A stretch of 64,000 nucleotides of DNA from positions 20,975,311 through 21,039,310 of the forward strand of contig NC_063155.1 in assembly GCF_020921035.1 (NCBI RefSeq), read 5' to 3'. The notes under the pieces are model-generated. The model was not told the origin of the DNA and did not search any database. It was given only the letters and a program-made list of their open reading frames with translations. Shown here piece after piece: positions 11,027 to 21,962 of this stretch; position 1 is the first letter of the stretch, and each line of letters opens with the position of its first letter. The position numbers and the translations under genes are program-made. Source of the stretch: Rhodamnia argentea. Its lineage: Eukaryota > Streptophyta > Magnoliopsida > Myrtales > Myrtaceae.

Positions 11027-11581
11027 TAGGGATGAGCGGTTTCATGGCCACTTCAATCTGGAGCCTACTCGTCCGAACCGATTCTCTAATTTTTGGAACG
11101 TGAAACTTATACCGGAACCTAGAACCTATCCTATCACTAGTTTCAAAGTTTGCTCGGGTTTCACCTGTATTCTTAATTGAACAGTTGCAGTGATTCACTA
11201 CCTCTAATTACCACAATTTGTTATTACAATCTACTAACCACAACTCATATTTAGTCACATGAAGAATATGGAGCATTAACAAAATAAAAGTCTCGATCAT
11301 GAATATCGCTAAAAACGGAAGCTCGAACTAGTGATTTCAAATTACACACTCATCATCGGACGTCATGAATACCGCAAGATAGCGCGTAAACATAGAACAA
11401 GAAAAACACAAAGATTTGTTCCAAGTTTTAGGTGAAATAAATACCTACAATCTATCCGTTGGAATCCGTTCTCTAGTTTTTGAAACTTGAAACCTATCAA
11501 GTATCTTGTGAAACTTAAACTTGAACCCACCGATACGATTTTTCGATTCTCGATTTTACCTTGAAATCACGTTGACCTCTA
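11027..11581. mobile_element. ~555-bp non-autonomous hAT-like element (MITE)
   Basis: Present upstream of inhibitor copy 2 and absent from the matching place in copy 1 (near 4098-4110). Ends read TAGGGATGAGCGG at the left and, reverse-complemented, TAGAGGTCAACGTG at the right, a TAG...CTA design like the other hAT-type elements here. Flanking octamers tagaagtt and ttaaaggt compare with the empty-site tagagagc, an imperfect, aged duplication. No coding capacity. A second member in reverse orientation lies at about 25,540-26,085. Confidence 0.75.
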
Positions 11582-11671
11582 TTAAAGGTAGGATCGCCTC
11601 CTTCTCTCATAATAGCTTCGATACGCCATTAGCATGCTCGTTAACGAGAAAATACTCAATAGATTTTGGTT

Positions 11672-11679
11672 TATAAATA
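11672..11679 (+). promoter_or_regulatory. TATA box of inhibitor copy 2
   Basis: tataaata about 285 bp before the ATG at 11,964. It sits inside the duplicated flank; copy 1 has ctattaac at the equivalent place. It is the only good TATA-like site near the gene, and it implies a leader of about 250 nt. Confidence 0.55.
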
Positions 11680-11963
11680 CAATTATGGACATAATCGATC
11701 ACAGTGCGCGACAGCATGTGCGTCTGTCCAATACATTCTCCTTGAGAGAAGCAGCAGGAGAGCAAGACACGTCGACCCCTAGAGCTGGGAAACAAACAAA
11801 ACCAAGGAAGGAGGGAACGACCCGTGAATCCAAACACCCCAATGAGTGGCGATCCTTCCAATTCCACACACTAAACTCCAAAACTCCGACCGCCATATTT
11901 CAACCAGGAACACCAGCCACTACTTCGTACCTCGAACTCTCGCACGTCTGCTGCCCCCTTAAC

Positions 11964-12512
11964 ATGAAAGCTCTCGTCCGCTCTCTCCTCCTCCTCGCCG
12001 TCTTTGCTGCCTCGCCGCCGCTGGCGCGATCCTTCGAGTTCCCAGCCCAGGAGATCTCCGACCTCATCGACCAGACATGCAGGCTCACGCCCTTCTACGA
12101 CCTGTGCCTCTCCTCCCTCAGGTCCGACCCCGAGAGCGGCACGGCCGACGTCCGGGGGCTCGCCCACATAATGGCGGGCTCCATCCTGGCGAGCGCTAGC
12201 CGCACGCTGGACCAGATCCAGGAGCTGCTGGGCCGGGCGCCCGACCCGGAGTCGGAGCAGCCACTGGCTTACTGCGCGGAGCTGTACATCCCGGTGGTGA
12301 AGTACACCTTGCCGCAGGCGATCGACGCGCTGGACAAAGGCCAGCTCGGGTTTGCAGAGTACGGGCTGTCGGACGCTGGCAAAGAGGCGGAGGAGTGCGA
12401 GAAGAATCTGTCGGGTCAGGGCGGGTCGCCGGTGACGGAGGGGAATGAGCTGGTGCGGAATCTGGTGGATGTGGCGGTGGCGATAATCGAGGTTTCGCAG
12501 AAGGCCTTCTAA
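11964..12512 (+). CDS. Invertase/pectin methylesterase inhibitor family protein, copy 2
   Basis: 182-aa paralogue of the gene at 7470. Signal peptide at residues 1-23, ending ARS before FEFPAQE; four conserved cysteines at 39, 48, 104 and 145; the same four-helix inhibitor domain. The reading frame is open upstream to 11,634, but the start at 11,964 is supported by alignment with copy 1 and by the signal peptide directly after it. Expected to be secreted and to restrain an acid invertase or a pectin methylesterase; which one cannot be told from sequence. It keeps the ancestral upstream region with a TATA box, interrupted only by a small element ~380 bp upstream of the ATG, so it is the better candidate for the original expression pattern. 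Confidence 0.88.
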   Translation: MKALVRSLLLLAVFAASPPLARSFEFPAQEISDLIDQTCRLTPFYDLCLSSLRSDPESGTADVRGLAHIMAGSILASASRTLDQIQELLGRAPDPESEQPLAYCAELYIPVVKYTLPQAIDALDKGQLGFAEYGLSDAGKEAEECEKNLSGQGGSPVTEGNELVRNLVDVAVAIIEVSQKAF

Positions 12513-14090
12513 CTCCCTTCTATAATTGATACGATGGAAATTACACACATGTATGTCAAATAGTATTCTTCTCATTTAGTTTACATTCATCTATCTCCCA
12601 CTTGTCGAAGCAAGTCATTGAAATTACATAAGCTTCTTAATTAAATTCCTCCGACTTCAATATCGACTAAATAGTAGTTGACGTCACAATTCCAATTTAT
12701 GACGGAGGCGAACTTTTTTTGCTATAGTGGACTCTGAGCTGACGCGCAAGACAAGACGACACGAAACAAGGAAGATGAAAATCACGACCAAACCAAGAGC
12801 AATTGAAAATTCTCAGTACGAACTCCTACGTCGGACTCTTGCCGGCCCAACACGGACGTCAGATCCGATTAAGTTGATCTGCATTCGCAAATGTTTGATC
12901 GAAAAAGTAACGAAAGTTCAATAATTTGATCAGACAAATTAAATGTCCAATGGCAAAAACTAGTCATCTTTTTTTTTTTTTATTTCTTTTTTCGATTTCT
13001 AATGTCATGGGCGAACTCGAGCAAGGTTTTTTATATCGATATATGGCTCGATCCGTGCACTTATTAGGTCTATTATATCGAACATATAAATGATGATTAG
13101 TTAGGTCGTCCTCGGCGAATCTTTTCCCACGAAGTGACGAAAACTCTAGACCATAAATAAGGAAACACAAAGACTCGACCACCTCATGGCTTTCTTTGTT
13201 TCAATTTTTTTTTTCCCAACCGCCGAAACGAAATGACACGTGTCGAAATACCGTGACACTAACGTGAACGTGTTCTTAATTTTTTTCGTAAAGTTTCGAC
13301 ATTTAAGAGCTGTCAAGTCCCGAATGCAAGCGTACTCTAGTCCTAGACCTCTTGATATCCGTGCGATTAAGTCCAAACTTCACTAGCAACCGCGTCACGA
13401 TTTCGGCAATTTCCTGTTGCGCGACCTGGGTGGAAGAGCCGCTCTAAGATGATTTCGAGGAATTCAGAAGCTGCGCCAGCGATCCGCCGTTCACTGCTCC
13501 GCTAGGAATGCTCCATGTGAGCAAAGCTCAACTTCAGCAATATCAGTTTGGAATTCCGGCGCACGTGCCGGGAAAAGTTCTCTCGTCGGCATGTTTTCCG
13601 ATGACGACGACCCCGACCACTCTTAGTTTGGTAAAGAATGTGAAGTCCTTGATGAAAGATAAACGCTCAATGAACCTTGTCGAGTAGTGTCGGTAAGGGA
13701 TTATAAATAGAAGGATCGAGAGCGTAGTGAGAAGTTTCGACATTGGCGGCGATCTCGTCCGGGATAACACCTGTTAACTTTGTTCCAGGGAAGGTGGAAG
13801 GAACAGCAAGCTCGATTTCTGTACCTAATGGAAGGTTCTCAACTTCTCCTGGAACTGTGACGATTAGGATTGGCCCCATTTCCGTGATTCCTGATGGCAG
13901 GTTTGATCTGCGGTTTGTTCTTCCGTGCCGCATAGCATGGATAGCATGCATTTGCAGAGAGTTACGAGTTTTTCGGCATAGAGAAGTGCATCAAAGAGCG
14001 AGGACTTTCTCATGTAGTCTTGAACATTCAGTCTGCTGTTGATAAGCTGGGAAAAATCAGTGAAAAAGTAGGAGAACAAATACGATCTGC
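12513..14090. other. Region between inhibitor copy 2 and the ABCB copy 2 stop codon
   Basis: 12,513-12,910 is the duplicated inhibitor 3' flank. From about 12,960 to 13,500 no feature is seen beyond short T-tracts. 13,667-13,893 holds a coding-like minus-strand stretch described separately. The ABCB 3' UTR should lie just left of 14,091. Confidence 0.5.
13667..13893 (-). other. Coding-like minus-strand stretch, unidentified
   Basis: The minus-strand frame reads GPILIVTVPGEVENLPLG, then GTEIELAVPSTFPG and KLTGVIPDEIAANVETSHY, a composition typical of real protein rather than random DNA. It stops at 13,667. Upstream (toward 13,950) the frame runs into low-quality sequence, so the 5' border is unknown. 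It lies just downstream of the ABCB stop on the same strand and could be a remnant exon of another gene. No family recognised. Confidence 0.3.
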
Positions 14091-17000
14091 TCACTTCGAC
14101 GAAGTACTCGAATGCAGCGCCACCAAGGAAGTGTACATGCCATCCTTTATCTTGATCAGATCTTCGTGCTTCCCCTTTTCTGCGATGACTCCGTTTTTCA
14201 CCACGGCGATCATGTCGGCTCCCTTGATCGTGGACAAGCGGTGGGCTACGACAATGGTGGTTCTGTTCACCATGACTAGGTCCAAAGCGTCCTGGACTGC
14301 TCGTTCCGATTCGGCATCGAGGGCACTCGTCGCCTCATCAAGGAGCAACACTTTCGGCGCCCTCACTATGGCTCTTGCAATTGCCACCCTTTGCTTCTGT
14401 CCACCAGAGAGCTGTATCCCTCGCTCACCTACTATCGTGTCATAACCCTGTACGAATTCCGAACTTCGAGCTCATTGAGAATGGAAGATGGCAAGTTACT
14501 ACAAAAGTGGAACATAAAGATTGTGGTATCGGACCTGCTGTAAGCTGCTAATAAACCCATTTGCATTGGCTAATTCTGCAGCGGCTATGATTTCGGCCTC
14601 CGTCGCGATCCCTTCCTTCCCATACGCAATGTTGGCACGAATAGTGTCGTTAAACAACACGGGCTCCTGGCTTACCAGGCCCATCTGATGCCTAAACCAT
14701 TTCAGCTGCAGTTTCCGGATTTCAATGCGGTCGAGCATAATGTTACCCGCATCAGGGTCATAAAATCTCTGCAACAACGAGATAACCGTCGATTTTCCGC
14801 TCCCGCTTTCTCCAACAAGCGCAACTGTCTGATGATACAAATTGGTCAGTCCGTGCTGTTGGTTGTTTCCGGTTCCAGAATTTACTAGATGCAAACTTTC
14901 TTTCTATTTACAGGGAATCATTTCATAGGATGGTACCTTGCTGGAAGGAATTGCCAAGCAAAGATCTTGGAATATTTGGACATTGGGTCTGGTGGGATAA
15001 CTAAAACCGACGTGGTCAAACTTGATATCTCCTTTGAGATTTTCTATCGTTATACCCGAGCCATCGCCAGGATCTATATTGGATTTCCTGTCGAGGATCT
15101 CGAATATGGAAGCAGCCGAGCTCTTTGCCTTGGTGGCATCTGTGAAAGTAGAACTCGACTGGGCTATTCCGACTGATGCCAAGGCAAGAGCAAAGAAAAC
15201 CTGCAGGTAAAGAATCAAAGTAAATGCAAATCAAGCGAGTGTCACAGAGGATTGAGTGACGTTCTGTTTTACAGGCAGAAACTTACGCGAAAAACTTCGG
15301 AGAACGTCATCTTGCCTTGCTCGACTAGCCTGGCTCCGGCGTAGAAGCCGCACGAATAGAGTGCATAAAGGAAAAACAAGGCCGACCCGAATCCTATCCC
15401 ACTTATTAGTCCCTGCCTTATTCCTTTCTTCGTCGGGCCTTCACATTTTCGCCTGTACAAATCCATCACCCTTTCTTCAGCACAGAAAGAAGCAACTGTT
15501 CTGATACTTCCCACTGCATCATTGGCAACTTGACTCGCTTCCTCGTACATTTTCTGAGAGCAATCATAGAAAAGTGACCGATCAATTAACAAGTTGAAAA
15601 CCATTGGTCACAGATAATGACCTTGCGCCGCATGAGCTGCTCAATCAGTTACAATCTATTCATTCACGCCATAAGGAGTATGCAATTCGGAAATCACCTT
15701 GGCGTCTGCGCTAAACCCTGCCATGAATTTCATTTGAACGTAACCGTTGATTCCAAAGAAAGGAAACAAGGAGAGAATTATCAAAGCCAACTGCCAATTC
15801 GTTGCAAAAGCAATAGTGAAACCAGCAATGGCCGTCGCGATATTCTGAACAATCAGGCCGAGCGCATCCCCCACAAGAATTTTTAAAGCGGCCGCATCAG
15901 CAGAGAGCCTAGCACCTATGGCACCGCTCGAATGCTCTACTTCATCGAACCAACTTATTTCCATGCGAACCACTTTCTCAAAGCACATAGTCCGGACTCG
16001 TGCGATCAACTTACACCCGGCCACAGTGAAAAAGTAGGATCTCATCGGATAGACCAAAAGGGACGCCGAACCAAGAGCAAGGAATATCAAAGCCCAAAAC
16101 TTTGTTCCTTTGCGGAGCTCGTGAGGTGGCTCGTAGAAAGTTTTGATCATACCAGAGATGAGAATGGCAAAAATGGGAAAAATTGCTCCGTTTGCAGCAG
16201 CTGCTAAAGTTCCTAGCACTAAAACTGGGATTTCTGGCTTATTTAGATAAGCCACTCGTCGGAGAGAAACATCCCGAGGGCTTTTCGTTGTTGCCGAGCA
16301 AGAATTTTTGGCCAGTTTGTCTGATTCCATTTCCAGGATGCCAACCCCAGCAGCAGGCAAACCAAATGCAACTGAAGACGAGCGGTGACTGGTACTTCCA
16401 GTCGAGGATCCGTGACTATTTGAACGCTGGAAGGACATCCTTCGACTTGAATTCCTCCAGGAATCAACAGCGATTTCCTGCTCACCCAAATTGATCGTCT
16501 CCTTTTGTTCTGACACAAATGCCATTTCTTGCAATCGTATAAGCTGGCTGTATGCTCCATTGCAATCGTTGACCAGCTCAGAATGTGAACCTGATGAATT
16601 AAAATGCAACAGAGAAATAGTCAATGATTTTTTCATGATTAGGATTTGAACAGCTGACTCGGCAAACCTTGGAAGACTTGCCATCCATAATAAAACTTCC
16701 ATTGGATTAAGATTAACCTCACCTCTCTCAACGATTTTTCCACGGTGTATCACTGCAATTGTATTTGCGTTTCTTATTGTGCTAAGTCGGTGGGCTACAA
16801 TGACAGTGGTCCGATTGGCCATTATCCTATCAAGTGCCTCCTGCACAGTCCTCTCAGATTCTGCATCCAGGGCACTTGTAGCTTCGTCTAGAAGCAAAAT
16901 TCTCGGGTCCTTTAGAATTGCCCTAGCTATTGCAACTCTTTGCTTTTGTCCTCCAGACAACTGAGTTCCGTGCTCGCCAACCATCGTGTCCATTCCCTAC

Positions 17001-19415
17001 AGAACAAAAAGCGTATGTATACGGACAGATAGAAGGACAAACAGCATATCGACAGGAATGACAATTAGACAAGCAAAAGTAACCTGAGGTAGCTTGTCAA
17101 TGAATTCAGTGGCATTTGCGAGCTCAGCAGCTGCTCTGATTTCTTCAGCAGCCGCGCCTTCCTTCCCATACGCAATATTTTCCCCAATGCTAGAAGTAAA
17201 CAACACCGGCTCTTGACTGACAAGCCCGATCTTTTGTCTAATCCATCTGAGCTGAAGCTCTTTGAGATTGATGCCATCGATAAGAACTTCTCCGGCGTCC
17301 GGATCATAAAACCTCTCGATCAAGCTGATAACAGTTGATTTCCCACTTCCACTCTCTCCAACCAAAGCAGTAATTGTACCACTAGGTATGGAAAGAGAGA
17401 ATCCACTAAATATTTGTTCATCTGGCCTAGAAGGGTAACTGAAATACACATCCCTTAGTTCGATATCGCCACGAATGCCGTCTAGTGTTCGTCCTGAAGG
17501 ATTGTAAGCATCTATCCGTGGCTTCCTGTTGATTGCCTCGAACAGCTTGAGTGCCGCAGCTTGTCCCGCAGCAAATGCACTCATGCATGGAGATGCCTGT
17601 CCTAGAGCCCTGAAAAAACTCAAAAGGGTCAGTGTAAATGCAACAGTACAAATCCCATCCAGTATATTCTGCATACCAGACCATTCTTTATTAGAGGAAA
17701 AGAACGATCCGATGATGGGCTTGAGGACCGGAAGAATTATGTACATTTGACAGCTCATAAAAAACGTAATGCAATTACGAACTTGAGGACTGAAGCAAGA
17801 CAATAAAAATTCGCTGCGGATGCATTATGAAAAAGTATTACCCTTTCTTATATAAGTTAATTAGGTAAGGTGAGATGTTAGGAGAACCGGTCTTACATTG
17901 ATCCAGTCAGTACACTGGCAACAACAATAACAATGTCCCCCCCCGTGTACCCTTTCTCCAGGATCATCTTCCCACCGAACCAAATCGCCAACCCATAAGT
18001 GCACAACATGATGAACGTAAGTGTACCAGATACCATCCCTAAAACCAAGCCCTCGTGCACGCCAGATTCATAGGCTTTAGTCATAGATTCTTTGTACATA
18101 GCAATAGCTTGCTTCTCTCCCGTAAACGACGTGACCTGGAAGGGAATTGCTCTTAAACTTTAAATCATCGTAGTTTTGATTTGAATATTCGAATTAAAGA
18201 ACTAAGGACAAAGGTTTCTGTTTTAGATAAATGTACAGTTCTTATCGATCCGACCGTTTGCTCTACAACATCTGCTGCTTGTGAATATGAAGTTTGTCCA
18301 TGAGAAGCCAGCTTTCCAACAGTTCTGCTTAAAGCGGCACCAGAAAATATGAGGAGAGGCATTGAAGATAACATGACTAGCGTGAGAAGCCACCCTTTGA
18401 TGAAGGCGATAACAAAGCTTCCGAAGAATATGGCAATTTGCTGTATGAACTTTCCCACCTGAAAACCACACAATTAGAAGGAAAAAGTTGCAAGAAAAAC
18501 GACAAAAGACCATGATTGAAGCATTTTGTATAACACATTCGGCATTATACCTTCTCCCCCATGGCGTCCTGGATGAGAACAGTGTCGCCCGACATCCTTC
18601 CAATGATTTCGCCCGTATTTGTTTCCTTGTCAAAGAAGCCAATTTCCTGCCTCAACAATGCCTTCAAGTATAAGCCTCTTATCCTTGCAGCTTGTCTCTC
18701 TCCAGTGACCATCCAACAAGCGACCTCTGGTGTCATAGTCAAAGGAAATGTTGAACAGTTTCGAGAACAAATACCTAAATTTATATGTCAGTGAGCAGAC
18801 TAGCAGAACTTACGTGCAAAAGCCACAACACCAGATCCAACAGCCAAGTATACAAGCTTCAGACAAACCTGAAAGAGTTTTCGTGAAAGGGCTTCATCAA
18901 AGCTACCCTTTCGTATAAAATTTATCGCAGATCATACATATTAATGAGAATGCAGAACACGATGCATTGATTGCTAAAAAAATGACAATGAACATACAAA
19001 GCAAAGAATATAGACCATTTTATGACCAAATCCAGAATTCCAAGGAAGTACTTTTATGTAAATACTATCACTGTCCAATGAGAATTGCCAGAATAACCTT
19101 GGAAACTGCATTTGCCACTTCTTTGGTATTTCCAGTTTCGCCGAAAGAGTTGACCAGTTGTCCAAATAATAGAGTCATGAGGGGCATGCTGATGCCACTC
19201 CCAACCGCAGCAATAGAACCGGCGAGCATCAGAACATAGTCCACTGGATCTGCGAACGAGAAAAGTTTGTGAAACGGTATGCTAGTTAAGCGATCCTCTT
19301 TATCCTCAGAACCACTTGAAGCTTGTTTTGCTGTCTCGAGCACCGGGGATGGGCTTGTGTGCTCATCCACTAGCTCCGTTCGCAAGTGTTCATCTCCTTC
19401 TTTCTCATTAGCCAT
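14091..19415 (-). CDS. ABCB-type (P-glycoprotein/MDR) transporter, copy 2, complete
   Basis: Full-length ABC subfamily B exporter, 1294 aa, two (TMD-NBD) halves, plasma-membrane type, ABCB4/11/21-like by recollection (auxin transport clade). Coding exons, right to left: 19415-19098, 18868-18814, 18726-18551, 18458-18237, 18135-17897, 17609-17084, 16996-16723, 16590-15698, 15553-15287, 15200-14937, 14828-14535, 14447-14091. All have GT/AG borders, and the summed length is a multiple of three. NBD1 carries Walker [10 protein letters not shown] (~residue 421), signature LSGGQ (~524) and [19 protein letters not shown]2 has Walker A at ~1085, LSGGQ at ~1189, [12 protein letters not shown] and the AHRLST H-loop. 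The linker is rich in serine ([16 protein letters not shown]), a likely phosphorylation region. The start ATG begins [10 protein letters not shown]. No stop or frameshift; expected functional. 5' half nearly identical to copy 1. Confidence 0.95.
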
Positions 19416-21373
19416 TCTTGTCTAGGAAGAAAATGAAAACTTCTCCTATAATTTACCAATAAAAAGCCTGAAAAATAAAACTTTATTAGAGTAAACAACC
19501 AGTTAATCAGATATGGAGGGAAATGAAGGAGAACCTAATTCTAAGCAGGTTCATATATGGATATGCAAATCTATGCATCAAGTGATTAGCGTGATGGACA
19601 GAATAGCACCAACAGAAACTTTTTAGCCACATCGACATGACAATTCTTTTGTGTTTTCCTTCCTGGGGTCCGTAATATTAGAGAACATTTGCATCAGAAG
19701 TAACGACATATGTAAGCAAAAATCAGACAGTTATGTTAAGAAGTAAAATTTGACCGTGATCAATGATATAGCAGAACAAACAGCAAAGCAGGAGACCATA
19801 TAGACTTAACAGAGGGAGGCCAGAAAAGGGGACCCATCAAGCAGAAACAAGGAGGAAGCTGATTTCATGACTCTGACCTCATTTTGTCATACAATTTGCA
19901 AGCAAGAGAAAGAACGAACTTCAAAGGAGTAGTGTACAGTGAGGACTATTCCAGAGAAGAGAGTGTATACCATTAGCCAAAGCTAGAGTTTCTATGGAGA
20001 TGAAAGCAACTTGTGAAAAATGAAAGAAATTGAGGGAAACATTACTACTCGACAAAACTTATTAAAAAGAAAAAGAAAAAAAGATAGGCATTCAGGATCA
20101 ATGAACCCTCCTACTTTGACTTTTCCTCTGCCTTTTTCTTTGTGGACTTAAACATACAAGAGAGGATCTTGAAAGTTTCTGTGGAAAAGCTTTTGCATGC
20201 AGCCAAGTAGCCGACTAGGGTGGTCTCATGATGGTGACATTCATAGAATCGAAGAGGAACATCCTAAGACCATTTGAATATTCTCGGACAGGAAGTATTT
20301 TTTTTTTTAAAAAAGGTTGTTTCTTTTAACGCTTTTCCCGAGAGTTGCGCAGAGGCGGAAGGGCTTAAATTTTGTCAAAATGTCTTAATCATCTGGGATT
20401 TACCAATGTTCGTTTCTTCCCAAAGTCAGAGCAATTGGAGTCTTTTCTTGAGCAAAGGGGAAAAAGAATTACAAAAAAAAAAAAAGTTTTACCCTCTGAT
20501 TGATGCTCTTGAAAAAATATAGTCACTTCGGAGGATCGCCATAATGCCGTGTATTCACAGTATTGCGGTTTTATGATTTGGCAACAGCAATGACCCAGGT
20601 AGGAGCACCTGTAGGTCGTGTGAAGAAAGCAGTATTCCCCTATTCAAGAGTCCATTACCGAAGGCGCAATTCGAACCAAGTCAGCAATCCAACTTCCATG
20701 ACTTCAGATATACAGATCTTGCAATAGATGTCTTAGAATGTGTTTTCTTTTTACCCTACAGAATGAATTCGTCAATAATATAACCCGATGATGCAAGGGA
20801 ACTTCTGGAAGTACTCCCTAAGGTCTCCCAATTCCTGTTGGTGTATCAACTCCAGAAAGAGAGCAACAGCTACAGAAAGCCTGACGATCCTCAACTTAGG
20901 AATTGGAGGATCAATACAAGCAACTCGAATGCCTTCCTCAGTCCGTAATGAGTTCTGGCCTGTCTTGATCCTGTGCTGCGCTTTGTGGAGATATCGTGCG
21001 GTCCTTGTAACAGCACGAGTGGAGACGCTCTATTAGGACCTGAGCACTGACCAAGACTTAGAATGCAATCATGAACCATAAGTAACTTATTCTAGAGCTT
21101 AGAACACAGTTGTCTCAGTTCAATCTAGAGCATCCTTGCCTTTGTCCAAAAGTAACTGTCTCGGGTCTTTAGGAACCAACCTAGATGTTAAGACTCCATA
21201 CTTACTTGTTTTGTCTCCAAAAGAGCCGATTGCCATGCTCACCAACCATTTTGACGAACCCCTGAAGAACAAGGATGATAAAATAAAGGTTCAGTCAGCT
21301 AGGGATATTATGGTTTTCATGTACTCAATTTACAGAAACCACACTCCCAACGAAAAAAAAAAACACGAAGAAT
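17485..21373. repeat. ABCB duplication block, copy 2
   Basis: Base 17,485 corresponds to base 1 of the window and 21,373 to base 3983. Exons, introns and about 2 kb of 5' flank are shared and nearly identical by eye, which implies a recent duplication or gene conversion. The part of copy 1 beyond the left edge is not visible, so the true length of the block is unknown. Confidence 0.9.
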
Positions 21374-21962
21374 CACTTGGAATCTGCTGTAATTTCTCGT
21401 TCAGTTTAGAAGCACTAGCAAGCTCAGCAGCAGGGTCCATATTTGTTCACTTGCCGCAGCATCTGTTCCATAAGGAATACATCTTGACGCTTTGAGTGAA
21501 CAATACATGCCAAGTAGGCTGATATGATGACCGTGATTGCAGGATGATTAAATCATCTTTAGTGTAAGGAGACACTCTACTCCAGGGAATCCAATAAGCA
21601 AAGTTTACCGAGAGCAAATTCTGCTAGTCTGCACTGCAGGATGAGTGTTGCACTTTCCTATCAGTTCTTTCCTAGTAGTCCACAACATTTTATGCCCACA
21701 AAACTCCATTGCTCAAGACTGGTTCTCCATTTAGGTGTTGTCTGGTGACATGAAACTACACAGTTTGAATAGTTGCTAGTTGTCACCAGCTTCGAAAGGC
21801 TTGAGATGCATCATATAAAGGAACGTAACACTTGATATACAAGCTTTCTCAGGCATAGTGATGCCAAATAGAATGAAGTTGAATTAGGGATGTGGGGAGA
21901 CGTCTTCAGGCTCCTTATGTTCTGAGAAATTTCTAAATATACTTTAGTACCACCGCTAAAGT
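19416..21962. other. 5' flank of ABCB copy 2 and gap to the PPR gene
   Basis: 19,416-21,373 is the duplicated flank. It includes the conserved minus-strand open stretch at ~20,770-20,970 and a second stretch at about 21,130-21,290, where a consensus donor gtaagt occurs at ~21,210; copy 1 has gcaagt there. From 21,374 to 21,962 the sequence is unique; minus-strand positions ~21,360-21,440 read MDPAAELASASKLNEKL, possibly the first exon of the same unidentified gene. Confidence 0.4.

Larger units (their letters stand above)
10905..12910. repeat. Duplicated inhibitor-gene block, copy 2
   Basis: Matches 3984-8415 apart from the two copy-specific insertions. Shared landmarks are gcacgatgaat near 10,931/4013, cttcttaacga/cttcttatcga, gttaacgag before the TATA region, the coding region, and a 3' flank with gatgaaaatca near 12,775/8297. 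Confidence 0.8.

Noticed and set aside
11634-11963. 110-codon N-terminal extension of inhibitor copy 2
   Set aside because: The signal peptide starts at 11,964, the extension has no counterpart in copy 1 and it overlaps the TATA region.
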